The notes under the pieces: model-generated
Told to the model about the DNA's origin: nothing
Seen by the model: the letters and a program-made list of their open reading frames with translations, nothing else
The model's database searches: none
DNA from: an uncultured beta proteobacterium
Lineage (GTDB): Bacteria > Pseudomonadota > Gammaproteobacteria > Burkholderiales > Rhodocyclaceae
Assembly: GCA_903908065.1 (NCBI GenBank)
Contig: CAIVQO010000072.1
Span: 1-64,000 of the forward strand
DNA length: 64,000 bases
Direction: 5' to 3'
Translations under genes and position numbers: made by a program
Shown here: positions 48,654 through 61,774 of the stretch, one piece after another
How positions within the stretch are numbered: the stretch's first letter is position 1
How the letters are laid out: each line of letters starts with the position of its first letter

Positions 48654-49120
48654 TCAGGCAAACAGTGCTCTGAGGCGCCCAAGATAGGCCGCGGCCTCGG
48701 GCGTGTTCTCGCCCGGCGCCCAGGTGGCTTTTTCGTCCAGGCTGAGCGGCAGGTAGGGGCCGGCCTTGGCTTCCAGGAATACTGAGTTGTCCGCCAATGC
48801 GACGGCTGTATGCCATTGGCCGTAGCCCACATCAACACCAATCGCCGCACCACCAGCGCCGACTTTTGCGATCCGAACCACCTTGCCGGAATCGTCGAAC
48901 AGGACCAGGCCAATCATGCCGCGCAGGACGACATAGGTCTCGTCCTTGTTCGGGTCGAGGTGGCGGTGCGGCGGGATGTAGCTGTCGGCCATCAGGGCGT
49001 TGAGCAGGCGGTGCCCGGGGTGGTCGTCGCGCGGATGGAAGTTGCGGTTCTTGCGCCGGCGCGGACTGGCGGCAGCCTCGGCGCAAACCTCGTCGAGCAG
49101 CGCGTCGTCGATCAGCGTGA

Positions 49121-49124
<4 letters not shown>
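48654..49124 (-). CDS. WbuC-like cupin fold metalloprotein
   Basis: A 156-residue cupin of the WbuC family. An N-terminal segment (KNRNFHP) leads to the cupin motif PHRHLDPNKDETYVVLRG and a second motif ending GQWHTAVAL. WbuC-type proteins are often near O-antigen genes, but none are here. Its start overlaps the dnaE stop by four bases. The gene holds one near-perfect copy of the dispersed motif, where it encodes AKVGAGG. Confidence 0.8.
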
Positions 49125-52570
<3,446 letters not shown>

Positions 52571-52652
52571 AAGCGGATGATTTTACTTGCGCGTTCGAAT
52601 TTCGACGCCTGCACGGCCCCGTCAGCGGCGGACGACGCAGGAAATGCGCTCG

Positions 52653-53303
52653 CTAGACCAGCGCCCCGCCCGCAAACTCATGGATCGGAATCACCGCATC
52701 GTCGACCAGATCCTTGTCGCCCGATGTTGCGGTGTATTCACTCCAGATTTCATGGGCAATCGCTTTCAGCCTGGAAAAGTCGATCGGCTTCGACATCAGC
52801 TCGACCTTGCCGGGTACGCCGCCGTGGGCATCGATCTCGCCCAGCGGCAGGCCGCTGACCACCACGATGCGGACATTACGATAGCGTTCGATTTCGGAGA
52901 GCCAGCGCACGATCTGGAAACCATTGACTCCCGGCAAACGCAAGTCGCAGATCACCAGCGCGGGCCGGCTTTCCCCAACCATCACCAGGCCCTCGAAACC
53001 GTTCGGCGCCGTGTAAATGCTGGTGGCAAACGGCCAGCGCGACATCTGCGCGAGGTAGAGCTTGAGCAAGGCGGCGTCGTCCTCGATGATCAGAATCGGC
53101 AGGGCGTAGGCCGGGGGGGCGGAGTTTGCATTGCGCCGCTTCTCGGCCAGTGCCGCATCGATGGAGCTGCGAGTGATGCGACGGTGTCCGCCATGAGTTT
53201 TCCAGGCCTGGAGGTAACCCTTTTCCACCCATTGCTGGGCCGTGCGCAAGGAGACCCCGAGGATCTCGGCGGCTTCGCGCGTAGTGCAGTAGTTGTCGAC
53301 CAT
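52653..53303 (-). CDS. HTH-REC regulator: excisionase-type DNA-binding domain before a receiver
   Basis: A 216-residue protein with the order opposite to normal response regulators. Residues 5-52 form a MerR/excisionase-like winged helix (CTTREAAEILGVSLRTAQQW, then KTHGGHRRITRSS). A receiver follows (about 68-188) with acidic residues E74 to D76, phospho-acceptor D120 in LVICDLRLPG, S150 and K172. ATG 53303 starts exactly at the HTH; a TTG further upstream would run through two palindromes. It diverges from the HD-GYP regulator gene. Confidence 0.85.
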   Translation of the reverse strand: MVDNYCTTREAAEILGVSLRTAQQWVEKGYLQAWKTHGGHRRITRSSIDAALAEKRRNANSAPPAYALPILIIEDDAALLKLYLAQMSRWPFATSIYTAPNGFEGLVMVGESRPALVICDLRLPGVNGFQIVRWLSEIERYRNVRIVVVSGLPLGEIDAHGGVPGKVELMSKPIDFSRLKAIAHEIWSEYTATSGDKDLVDDAVIPIHEFAGGALV

Positions 53304-53322
53304 ATATACGGATTGCGACCCA

Positions 53323-53338
53323 TGCCTGATCGCAGGCA
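53323..53338. promoter_or_regulatory. Palindrome TGCCTG-N4-CAGGCA
   Basis: A perfect six-base inverted repeat, 20 bases upstream of the HTH-REC start, in the divergent gap with the HD-GYP gene. It is a candidate operator for autoregulation. Confidence 0.5.
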
Positions 53339-53344
53339 ATTTAA

Positions 53345-53361
53345 TGATACCTACAGTATCA
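53345..53361. promoter_or_regulatory. Palindrome TGATAC-N5-GTATCA
   Basis: A perfect six-base inverted repeat around CTACA in an AT-richer patch of the same gap. It is distinct in sequence from the neighbouring palindrome, so either two proteins or two binding modes may be involved. Confidence 0.5.
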
Positions 53362-53536
53362 CTTTTGGGGACGTTTTGACCGGGGCCGGCGCGCTGGACA
53401 GAATACGGGCCAGATTCGGCCCCTGAAGGGTGGAGGCTGATAAACCGCCTTGAATCCCGTACGGAAATTTGCTGCGAGCGTTTCCGCCGCCTTATGAATT
53501 TCGACGAGCCACGATCCGCCGGCCGGACGACACATC

Positions 53537-54673
53537 ATGCGCGAACTGCTGATAGCCGATAAGGCAGACGTGCTGGTGGTCGATGACCAGCCAGAGAACC
53601 TCCAGTTCCTGGTCGAGTTCTTGTCGGCCGACTATTCCGTGCATCCCTTCATCGACGCCAGGGGATTGATGAGTTACCTGGATGCCGAGCGGCCCGCCGA
53701 CCTGATTTTGCTTGACGTGGTGATGCCGGCCCCCGACGGCATCGAGACCTGCCGCATGCTGCGGGCGAGGCCCGAATTGGCGGAAGTGCCCATCGTCTTT
53801 TTGACCTCTCTGGATTCGAATGCCGATGAAGAAGCCGGGCTGGCGGCGGGAGCCGTCGATTACATCACCAAGCCTTTCTCGGTGCCGGTAGTGCAGGCGC
53901 GGGTCCAGCACCATGTCCGGCTCAGTCGTGCGATGCGCATCATCCAGGGGATGAACGACTGGCTGGACGACCGCGTCAACCAACGCACCGCCGAACTGGC
54001 GCGCAAGAACAACGAGCTTGAGCGCACCCAGGAAGCGACGGTGCAGGCACTGTCCGCACTGCTGGAAACTCGCGACAACGATACCGGCCACCATATCCAC
54101 CGGACCCAGCACTATGTTCGCGAGCTTTCGCGTGCCGCTCGCGCCCATCCCGATTTTTCCACCGCGCTGGACGAGGCGACGATCAATACCTTGTTTCGCT
54201 CCGCGGCACTGCACGACATAGGCAAGGTGGCCATTCCCGATGCGATCCTGCTCAAACCCGGCCGCCTTACCGCCGAGGAATTCGAGATCATGAAGACGCA
54301 CTCGACCCATGGCCGGGACGCGATCGCCAATGCCGAGGCCATCCTGGGAACCCCCGACTCCTTCCTTGCCCATGCCCGCAATATCGCCTATTGCCACCAC
54401 GAGCGGTGGAACGGCAATGGCTATCCGCTGGGCCTCAAGGGGGAGCGGATTCCACTTTCCGCCCGCCTGATGGCGATCGCCGATGTCTATGACGCGCTGA
54501 TTAGTTCGCGACCCTACAAGGCGGGCATTCCCCACGAACGTGCCGTCGGAATCCTGCGCGAAGGGCGCGGCAGCGACTTCGATCCGCGCATTCTGGACAT
54601 CTTCCTCGACATCCATGAACGTTTTCGGGAAATAGCAAACATGTTTCGCGACGCCGACGGCAAAGGTATCTAG
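53537..54673 (+). CDS. Response regulator with HD-GYP phosphodiesterase domain
   Basis: A 378-residue REC-HD-GYP protein. The receiver has D16-D17, D60 (LILLDVVMP), T90 and K112. A coiled linker (140-175) leads to the HD-GYP domain with HD at 226-227 (AALHDIGKV), HHE at 287-289 and GYP at 295-297. The metal-binding set looks complete, so it should hydrolyse c-di-GMP when phosphorylated. It is the first gene of a block with a binding protein (two bases away) and a hybrid kinase. Confidence 0.93.
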   Translation: MRELLIADKADVLVVDDQPENLQFLVEFLSADYSVHPFIDARGLMSYLDAERPADLILLDVVMPAPDGIETCRMLRARPELAEVPIVFLTSLDSNADEEAGLAAGAVDYITKPFSVPVVQARVQHHVRLSRAMRIIQGMNDWLDDRVNQRTAELARKNNELERTQEATVQALSALLETRDNDTGHHIHRTQHYVRELSRAARAHPDFSTALDEATINTLFRSAALHDIGKVAIPDAILLKPGRLTAEEFEIMKTHSTHGRDAIANAEAILGTPDSFLAHARNIAYCHHERWNGNGYPLGLKGERIPLSARLMAIADVYDALISSRPYKAGIPHERAVGILREGRGSDFDPRILDIFLDIHERFREIANMFRDADGKGI

Positions 54674-54675
54674 CC

Positions 54676-55557
54676 ATGAGCCCCCGCTTCCTACGCCTGC
54701 TCCTCGTCATGCTGGCCTGCTTTGCGGCGCCGGCATTTGCCGATCTGAAGGAGATCCGGGCCAAGGGTGAGTTGCGTCATCTCGGCATCCGCTATGCGAA
54801 CTTCGTCACCGCCGACGGCAAGGGCTTCGACGTCGAACTGGTGCAGGGATTCGCCCGGCATATCGGCGTCAAGTACCAGCTCGTTTTCACCGACTTCTAC
54901 AATGTCATGCGCGATCTGTTGGGGCGGGATGTCGTGCGCAAGGGGGACGAGGTCCTGCTTGCCGGCAACCATCCGGTGCTGGGCGACATGATTGCCACCG
55001 GATTCACCGTCCTGCCATGGCGCGAGAAGTTGCTGTTGTATTCGGCGCCGACCTTTCCCTCGCAGGTCTTGCTGGTGGCGCGCAGCGAGTCGGCGCACAA
55101 GCCGGTGCGGTCGCGCAGCGACATCGGTGCCGAGATTGCCGACACGCGTGCCGTCCTTGGTCGCCACAGTCTGCTGGTCATGGAGCGGACCTGCCTGGAC
55201 CCGTCAAACTATGGGCTCAAGGGCAAGGGCATCGATCTGCGCGCCTACACCCAGAGCACCAACCTCGACGAAATGGTTCCCGCGCTGCTGCGTGGCGATG
55301 CCGAATTCACGCTGCTCGACGTGCCGGATGCCGTGATCGACCTCCAGCGCTGGGCCGGCAGAATCAAGGTGATCGGGCCGATCTCGGAAAATCAGGACCT
55401 TGCCGCGGCCTTTCCCCGGGAGTCGCCCGAACTGCGCGCGGCGTTCGATGCCTACCTGCGCCAGATTCGTGCCGACGGCAGCTATGACAAGCTGGTTAAC
55501 AAGTACTACCCCGGCATTCGACGCTACTTTCCGGATTTCTTCAACAACGCGAAATGA
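54676..55557 (+). CDS. Periplasmic solute-binding protein, family 3-like
   Basis: A 293-residue protein with a signal peptide ([15 protein letters not shown], cleavage after residue 22) and the two-lobed amino-acid-type binding fold ([18 protein letters not shown] at the start, [14 protein letters not shown] in the second lobe). No permease or ATPase gene is nearby. It lies two bases after the HD-GYP gene and overlaps the membrane kinase gene by four bases, so it probably presents a ligand to that kinase rather than serving transport. Confidence 0.87.
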   Translation: MSPRFLRLLLVMLACFAAPAFADLKEIRAKGELRHLGIRYANFVTADGKGFDVELVQGFARHIGVKYQLVFTDFYNVMRDLLGRDVVRKGDEVLLAGNHPVLGDMIATGFTVLPWREKLLLYSAPTFPSQVLLVARSESAHKPVRSRSDIGAEIADTRAVLGRHSLLVMERTCLDPSNYGLKGKGIDLRAYTQSTNLDEMVPALLRGDAEFTLLDVPDAVIDLQRWAGRIKVIGPISENQDLAAAFPRESPELRAAFDAYLRQIRADGSYDKLVNKYYPGIRRYFPDFFNNAK

Positions 55558-58500
55558 GCGCCTCGGCGGTATCGTCTTCGGTGTCGCTGCCCGCAGCGCC
55601 GGCCATCGAGCGGTCGCGGCCCTGGCGCGCAAAGGCTGCATTTGTCGGCTTCGTCCTGTTTTTTTGCGGGATCGGCTACATCGCCTTCAAGTTCCAGGCA
55701 GATGCCACCATCGAAGGCGAGCGTGAGCGGCTGAATTCCATTTCGGAACTCAAGGCTTCCCAGCTCTCCCAATGGCTGATTGAAAAGCATCGGGACAACG
55801 AAAGCATGGCGCTCAATCCGGTGTTCGCCGAATTGCTCGCGCCCGCGCGCATCGGCAGCTCGGGCGGATGGAACAGCCGCCTGGCGGCCTGGTATGACGA
55901 TTTGCGGATACACCACTGGCTGGAGCGCACTCGGGCATTGAACAAGCTGAAGAGTATCGAAGTCGTGGACCACAAAGGTAGATCCCTGTTCTCCAGCGGA
56001 CCCACCTCCTACCTCGGTGCGGAGATTGCCCCCGTGGTCGAGGAAGCCATCCGCACCGGCAAACCCGGGGTGCTGGACTTGCACATCGGCGGCGATGGCC
56101 TGGCGTACATGGCATTCGTGCGCCGAATCTACGACAGCGGTGCCGAGGCGCCGCTTGCACTGGTGTCCGTGGCTGCGGCTGAAGACGATTTGATGCCCAT
56201 GCTTGCCCGTTGGCCCAACCCGAGTCGCACCGGTGAATTGCTGCTCTTGCGGGCCGAGGGCGACAGCGTCCTGATATTGAACCGGAATGAAAGCGGCCGG
56301 TTTTCCCGCTTCGGCGCCAGGGACCTGCAACTCCCGGCCGCCCAGGCCTTGCGCTCGGGCGACGGCGTGTACGCCGGCACCGACTATCGCCAGCGCGAAG
56401 TGATCGCGGCGATCCATCGCGTCCCCGGCACGTCGTGGATGGTTTCGGCGAAGGTCGAAACCTCCGAACTGATGCAGCCGATCAACCGCCTGGCGCTGAT
56501 CTGCGGCATGCTGGCTCTGGCCGGCATCGTTGCCTCGGCGGTGATGTTGACGCTCTATCGGCGACAGCAGCGCCGACGGGAGGAGATGGCCCAGACGGTC
56601 AACAGCGCTTTGGAACGCCTTCTCGATGAAACCGAGCGGGTTGCGCGGGCCAAGAGCGCCTTCCTGGCCAACATGAGCCACGAGATACGCACGCCGATGA
56701 ATGCCATCGTGGGACTGACCCAGGTCCTGATCCGCCGCGGTGCAAACGACGACTGGACGCGGGACAAGCTCGACAAGATCGAGAGCTCCGCCACCCACCT
56801 GCTGGGCGTCATCAACGACATCCTGGATATTTCGCGCATCGAGTCGGGGAAGCTGGTGCTCGAGGAGGCGGAATTTCAGATCGATCGCCTGCTGGTCGGG
56901 CGGGTCTTCACCAATGTTGCGGAACGCGCGCGCGAGAAACACCTGGAGATCGTCTTCGATATCGATCCCAAGCTTTCGCGGCCCTTGCTGGGCGATCCCT
57001 TACGCATATCGCAGGCATTGCTGAACTTTCTCGGCAATGCAGTGAAATTTACCGAGCAAGGGGCCATCGTGGTTCGCATCAAGCGCGAACAGGAGGATGG
57101 CGACGAGGTGCTTATGCGCTGCGAGGTCAGCGACACCGGGATCGGCCTGAGCAGAGAGCAGATGGCAAGTTTGTTCAATGCCTTCCAGCAGGCCGACAGC
57201 TCGACCACGCGCCTCTATGGCGGATCCGGACTGGGTCTGGCGATCACCCGGCAATTGGTGGTGATGATGGGCGGCGAGGTTGGGGTGGAAAGCATGCCGG
57301 GCAAGGGCAGCACCTTCTGGTTCACCGCCCGGTTGAAATATGCCCCCGACCAGCCCGCGCAGGCGAGGACCGCACAGGACTTTCCGGCCTCGAGGCATGT
57401 TCTCGTCGTGGATGATCTCGAGGAGTCGCGGGACGCCTTGGTGGCCATGGTGCATAGCCTTTCGATGCGTGTCGTCGCCGCATCTAGCGGTGCGGAGGCC
57501 TTGGCGAAGCTCAAATCGTCGGACCTGGCCGGAGACCCGTTCGAGCTCGTGCTGATGGACTGGAAGATGCCTGGAATGGATGGCATTGCAACGCTGAAGC
57601 GGCTCTCCGAGCTGCATCTGACGCAGTCCCCTTCGGCGCTGCTGGTCACCGCCTATGATGAAAGCTCACTGCGCCATGAGGCCTTGGAGGCCGGCTTTGC
57701 GCGGGTGCTGCCAAAGCCTGTGACGGCATCGACCATCTACGATGCATTCGTCAACCTGAACATCTCGGCGCCAAGGGAGATGCCCGGCATTGATAACGTC
57801 GACGCCGAACTGGCGACGCTGTACCGCAAGGTGGTGGGGCGCCGTGTGCTGTGTGCCGAGGACAACCCGGTCAACCGCGATGTCATCGTCGAAATGCTCC
57901 GTGGCAGCGGACTGGTCGTCGATATGGCGGATGACGGCCTCCATGCCCTGGCTCTGGCTGGGGCGCGAACCTACGACCTGGTCCTGATGGACATGCAGAT
58001 GCCGAGGATGGACGGACTCGAGGCCACACGTCGCCTGCGCAAGATGCCGGGCTGGACCACGGTGCCCATCGTCGCGATGACCGCCAATGCATTCGCCGAA
58101 GACAGGGAGGCGTGCCTGGCCGCCGGGATGAACGACTTCATGTCGAAGCCGGTAACCCTGGATGGGCTGTATGCGAAGCTTTCACACTGGATGGGTGGCG
58201 GCAGCAGCGACGAGGCCGCCACCGCATCGACGGCCGGTACCCGCGGGGATGCCGCCATCCTGGTTACCTTTGATCCTGCGCCCTTGGCGGCCGCGACGCG
58301 CGGCGACAGGGCGGTGATGGCTCGCATCCTTGCCCAGGCGGCGCAACACAATCGCGATGCGATCGCCAGGCTTGACGCCGCCGTTTCGGCCTTCGACCAC
58401 GAGTCCGCATTCAAGCTCGCGCATGCGTTGAAAGGCATGGGGGGGCAGGTTGGCGCCCGTCGCCTGCACGCGCTGGCGGCCGAGGCCGAGGCCATCTGGC

Positions 58501-58853
58501 GCCGCAAGGAGATGCCGCCGGAGGTGCTTGTCGCCGACCTTCGCCGGGAAATCCTGGCTGCACTTCAGGCGATCGACCAATGGCTGAACTCGAACCCGGC
58601 GAAGGCCGACAGTGTCGGCGGTGAAGCAAACTTCGCCGCGCAGCTGGACCGGCTGCGCGGACTGTTGAACGCATACGACGGTGCCGCCCTGGTGATGGCG
58701 GAAGAGCTGATCGCTCGCTTGCCCGAGGGGTTTCCGGCGGCGCAGCGCGCGGCCCTGGAGTCCACCGCCGGGCATCTGCGGCGCTTTGACTTTTCCGCCG
58801 CGACGGCTGCCCTCGACGCTCTTGGGCAACCCAATGCAGCGATCAGTGCTTAG
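55554..58853 (+). CDS. Membrane hybrid histidine kinase: sensor-HisKA-HATPase-REC-REC-HPt
   Basis: A 1099-residue kinase. Transmembrane helices lie at about 27-46 and 312-335 and flank a 265-residue periplasmic sensor. HisKA has H376 ([11 protein letters not shown]), followed by the HATPase (GGSGLGLAI), REC1 ([21 protein letters not shown]), REC2 ([21 protein letters not shown]) and an HPt with an intact [11 protein letters not shown] roughly 90-residue helical tail ends the protein. It is coupled to the binding-protein gene upstream and probably passes phosphate to the HD-GYP regulator or the HTH-REC protein. Confidence 0.92.
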   Translation: MSASAVSSSVSLPAAPAIERSRPWRAKAAFVGFVLFFCGIGYIAFKFQADATIEGERERLNSISELKASQLSQWLIEKHRDNESMALNPVFAELLAPARIGSSGGWNSRLAAWYDDLRIHHWLERTRALNKLKSIEVVDHKGRSLFSSGPTSYLGAEIAPVVEEAIRTGKPGVLDLHIGGDGLAYMAFVRRIYDSGAEAPLALVSVAAAEDDLMPMLARWPNPSRTGELLLLRAEGDSVLILNRNESGRFSRFGARDLQLPAAQALRSGDGVYAGTDYRQREVIAAIHRVPGTSWMVSAKVETSELMQPINRLALICGMLALAGIVASAVMLTLYRRQQRRREEMAQTVNSALERLLDETERVARAKSAFLANMSHEIRTPMNAIVGLTQVLIRRGANDDWTRDKLDKIESSATHLLGVINDILDISRIESGKLVLEEAEFQIDRLLVGRVFTNVAERAREKHLEIVFDIDPKLSRPLLGDPLRISQALLNFLGNAVKFTEQGAIVVRIKREQEDGDEVLMRCEVSDTGIGLSREQMASLFNAFQQADSSTTRLYGGSGLGLAITRQLVVMMGGEVGVESMPGKGSTFWFTARLKYAPDQPAQARTAQDFPASRHVLVVDDLEESRDALVAMVHSLSMRVVAASSGAEALAKLKSSDLAGDPFELVLMDWKMPGMDGIATLKRLSELHLTQSPSALLVTAYDESSLRHEALEAGFARVLPKPVTASTIYDAFVNLNISAPREMPGIDNVDAELATLYRKVVGRRVLCAEDNPVNRDVIVEMLRGSGLVVDMADDGLHALALAGARTYDLVLMDMQMPRMDGLEATRRLRKMPGWTTVPIVAMTANAFAEDREACLAAGMNDFMSKPVTLDGLYAKLSHWMGGGSSDEAATASTAGTRGDAAILVTFDPAPLAAATRGDRAVMARILAQAAQHNRDAIARLDAAVSAFDHESAFKLAHALKGMGGQVGARRLHALAAEAEAIWRRKEMPPEVLVADLRREILAALQAIDQWLNSNPAKADSVGGEANFAAQLDRLRGLLNAYDGAALVMAEELIARLPEGFPAAQRAALESTAGHLRRFDFSAATAALDALGQPNAAISA

Positions 58854-58950
58854 GTAAAAGTGAATTCGAAGTTTCAGATCCCCCGCAGATGCCCTGATTT
58901 GGGGTAGGGACGTTAGATTCCATTTTTTTGATGCCGAAAATGGCTGGCTC

Positions 58951-59790
58951 ATGATGAATTTCCGGACGATCCTTGCGCTCCTTGTTTGCGTTACGCCGCT
59001 GCTCTCCGCCCAGGCGGCCCCAACGTACCGCTTTTCGCCCGTCAATCAATGGGATATTCCGAAGACGGCGGCGTATTGGAATCCGATCATCCGGTATGTG
59101 AGCGAGCGCAGCGGTGTGAATCTGGAGCTCAAGATCGGCAGAACCTCGGCCGACACGACTGCCTACGTTCTGGCCGGCGAAATCGATTTCGTATTTTCCA
59201 ATCACCTGTTCAGTCCGGAGCGCGAAAAGCTTGGCTGGAAAGTCTTCGCCCGGCGCTGGACGCCGCCGATTCATTCCCAGATCGTCGCTGCGGCCGAGTC
59301 CGATATCACCAGCCTCGAGCAGCTTGCCGGTCAGGAGGTGGTATTCCCCGGTCCGGAGGCGTTCGTCGCCTACCGGGTCAGCTACGGACATCTGCTGACA
59401 CGCGGCATCGACGTCAAGGCCGTTTTCGCCGGCAATCACAATGCCGCGTTTGCTCAGCTGTTCGCCGGCAAGAGCAAGGCCATGGGCGCCAACTCCGCCC
59501 TGGTGGAAGGACATGCGGCAAAAACCGGCAAGAGATTCCGCGTCCTGTGGACTTCCGAGGGTTTCCATGACCTTGCACTGATGGCTTCCAGCAAGGTTCC
59601 CGAGGCCGACGTCAAAGCGGTCGCTTCGGCTTTCATCGGCATGCATCGCGATCCGGTCGGCAAGGCGATCCTGAGGAAATCCTCGGACGAAGTGGGCCTC
59701 GATCCGCAAGCCTATTTTCTCCCGTCAACCGCTGCCGACTATGAAAGCTACCGTCGGTTCTACCAGACGGCCCCCTTGAGCGTGCGTTAA
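58951..59790 (+). CDS. PhnD-like periplasmic binding protein
   Basis: A 279-residue protein with a signal peptide (ILALLVCVTPLLSAQA, cleavage near 23) and the PhnD/phosphonate-binding fold (FSPVNQWDIPKTAAYWNPII, FPGPEAFVAYRVSY). ABC-transporter partners are missing; the next gene, ten bases on, encodes a membrane kinase. It likely acts as a sensory binding protein. Start ATG 58951 or 58954. The 97-base gap upstream contains an AT-rich stretch that could hold a promoter, but no clear boxes are seen. Confidence 0.85.
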   Translation: MMNFRTILALLVCVTPLLSAQAAPTYRFSPVNQWDIPKTAAYWNPIIRYVSERSGVNLELKIGRTSADTTAYVLAGEIDFVFSNHLFSPEREKLGWKVFARRWTPPIHSQIVAAAESDITSLEQLAGQEVVFPGPEAFVAYRVSYGHLLTRGIDVKAVFAGNHNAAFAQLFAGKSKAMGANSALVEGHAAKTGKRFRVLWTSEGFHDLALMASSKVPEADVKAVASAFIGMHRDPVGKAILRKSSDEVGLDPQAYFLPSTAADYESYRRFYQTAPLSVR

Positions 59791-59800
59791 GCTGCCCTGG

Positions 59801-61762
59801 ATGTTCGCCCCACGAATTTTTCCGCAGTCCCTGCTGGCGCGGGTGTTCGCCCTTTATTCGGCAACCCTGCTGCTGTTCGTGGGCGGCGGATTGGGCGTCT
59901 TCTTTAAATATGAGCTCGAATCGGAAACGCAGGATGCCTTCGAATCCGCGACGATGCTCGCTGAATTGGCGGCGCAGACCATCACGGAAAGCGCGGTGAT
60001 CGGTGACTACGACACCATCACGCGGACCCTGGACAAGTCCATCCTCCGCTCCCAGTTCGATGCCGCCATCTTCATCGACATGAAGGGCACCGTGTTGCGC
60101 AGCGCCAATACGGCCGTGGTCGAGCGACAGCCGCCGGTCTGGCTGCGCCACACAATCGCCGGTCAGCTATCGGACATCAATCGCAGCATTTCCGCGGGCG
60201 GCACCGATTACGGCGTCCTGCGCTTGAGCTTTGCCGCCGATCGCATCGCCGCCAGCCTCTGGGACTTCACGAAAATTGCGCTCGGCATCGCCCTGGCCAG
60301 CCTGCTCGGAGGCCTCGGCCTGATCTGGTTTCCGCTCCGCGGCTGGCTGGGCAAGCTGGATCGTGCGCGACAGCTCGAGCAGAACCTGAACAGCGAAAGT
60401 GAAGCGGCAGGCGCGGTTCGGATCGATGACCTGCCGCTCGAGTTTCGCGGCCCGTTCGAAGTGCTGCAACGTACCGCGAACAGCCTGCGCAAGGAACTGG
60501 AGGCACGCCGGCATGCCGTGGCTTCGCTGCGCGCGGCAGTGATCGGCATGCGCCCCGATCGGGCCGGCGAGTCGGCAGATGCGGGCGACGACATTGCCTC
60601 CCTTTCGGAGACCTTGTCCGAACTTGTGGCTGCGCGGGAGGCGGGCCGCAAGCAGGCGCATGACCACAATGCGCAACTGAATGCAATCTTCGCCCTGAGC
60701 CCGGATGGCTTCATCCTGTTCGACGGACGCCAGAACATCCGCTTCGTGAACACGGCCTTCCTGCGCATGACCAGCACGATCGCCGAGGAGTGGCTGGGGC
60801 TCGGAGCCGCCGCATTCTCGGAGCGGATTTCCCGGCTTTGCGCAGACACGGCAAGCTTCCCCGGGATCGACGCTCTGCGCGCGTCGCAGCTACGGCGCGG
60901 CCTGGGGGGGATTTGGCAACACGCCGAAGAAGATGAAGGCCAGCGCATCGTATGTGAACTCGCGCCACCGCTGAATCGCATTCTGGCGTTTCGCTTGCGG
61001 CTTTCCGCCGGAGAGGACGTGACCCAGATCCTCTACTGCCGCGACGTCACCCAGGAAACCGAGATCGACAGGATGAAAAGCGAGTTCCTTTCGCATGCTG
61101 CCCACGAACTGCGCACGCCCATGGCCAGCATCCTTGGCTATAGCGAAGTCATCCTCGCCATGGACTTTCCCGAAGAGCAGCGGCGCGAACTGCTGGAAAC
61201 CATCCATCGCCAGTCCGAACTGCTGGTCTCGATCATCAATGAACTCCTCGATCTGGCCCGCATCGAGGCGCGCGGCGAACAGGAGTTCGTCATCGAAAAA
61301 CTGGAGTTGCACCAACTGATCGAGAACGTGGTTGCCGGTTGGGCGCCGCCGCCTGGGCGAGATGCACCGGAGATCCTCAGCGAGCCAGGCGAAATCTGGC
61401 TTCGAGGTGACCGGACGAAGTTGATGCAGGCGATCGGCAACGTCGTTTCCAATGCCTACAAGTACTCGCCGGCGGGGGGCAGCGTTGAAATACGACTCGC
61501 CAGGGGCGGCAATGACGGCGCACGCCAGATCACCATCTCGGTCACCGATCATGGAATCGGCATGGCCAGGGACGACATCGTGCATCTGGGCGAGCGCTTC
61601 TACCGCGTCGACAAGTCGGGCAAGATACCGGGCACCGGTCTGGGCCTGGCGATCGTCAAGGAAATCATCGAGCATCACGGCGGGTGCACGACCTTCGGCA
61701 GCGAAGCCGGCAAAGGGATGACAGTCACCATCTACCTGCCGGATACCGTCGAGGCTTCCTGA
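59801..61762 (+). CDS. Membrane histidine kinase with PAS domain
   Basis: A 653-residue kinase. Helix 1 is at about 12-30 (VFALYSATLLLFVGGG), a short periplasmic sensor follows, and helix 2 is at about 157-178 (LGIALASLLGGLGLIWF). A linker, a PAS-like region (about 285-420; FALSPDGFILFDGRQNI), HisKA with the His near 435 (AAHELRTPMAS) and HATPase with DHGIGMA and [12 protein letters not shown] complete it. It has no receiver. The PhnD-like protein gene lies ten bases upstream and another kinase gene 12 bases downstream. Confidence 0.92.
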   Translation: MFAPRIFPQSLLARVFALYSATLLLFVGGGLGVFFKYELESETQDAFESATMLAELAAQTITESAVIGDYDTITRTLDKSILRSQFDAAIFIDMKGTVLRSANTAVVERQPPVWLRHTIAGQLSDINRSISAGGTDYGVLRLSFAADRIAASLWDFTKIALGIALASLLGGLGLIWFPLRGWLGKLDRARQLEQNLNSESEAAGAVRIDDLPLEFRGPFEVLQRTANSLRKELEARRHAVASLRAAVIGMRPDRAGESADAGDDIASLSETLSELVAAREAGRKQAHDHNAQLNAIFALSPDGFILFDGRQNIRFVNTAFLRMTSTIAEEWLGLGAAAFSERISRLCADTASFPGIDALRASQLRRGLGGIWQHAEEDEGQRIVCELAPPLNRILAFRLRLSAGEDVTQILYCRDVTQETEIDRMKSEFLSHAAHELRTPMASILGYSEVILAMDFPEEQRRELLETIHRQSELLVSIINELLDLARIEARGEQEFVIEKLELHQLIENVVAGWAPPPGRDAPEILSEPGEIWLRGDRTKLMQAIGNVVSNAYKYSPAGGSVEIRLARGGNDGARQITISVTDHGIGMARDDIVHLGERFYRVDKSGKIPGTGLGLAIVKEIIEHHGGCTTFGSEAGKGMTVTIYLPDTVEAS

Positions 61763-61774
61763 GCGAGCCACGAG

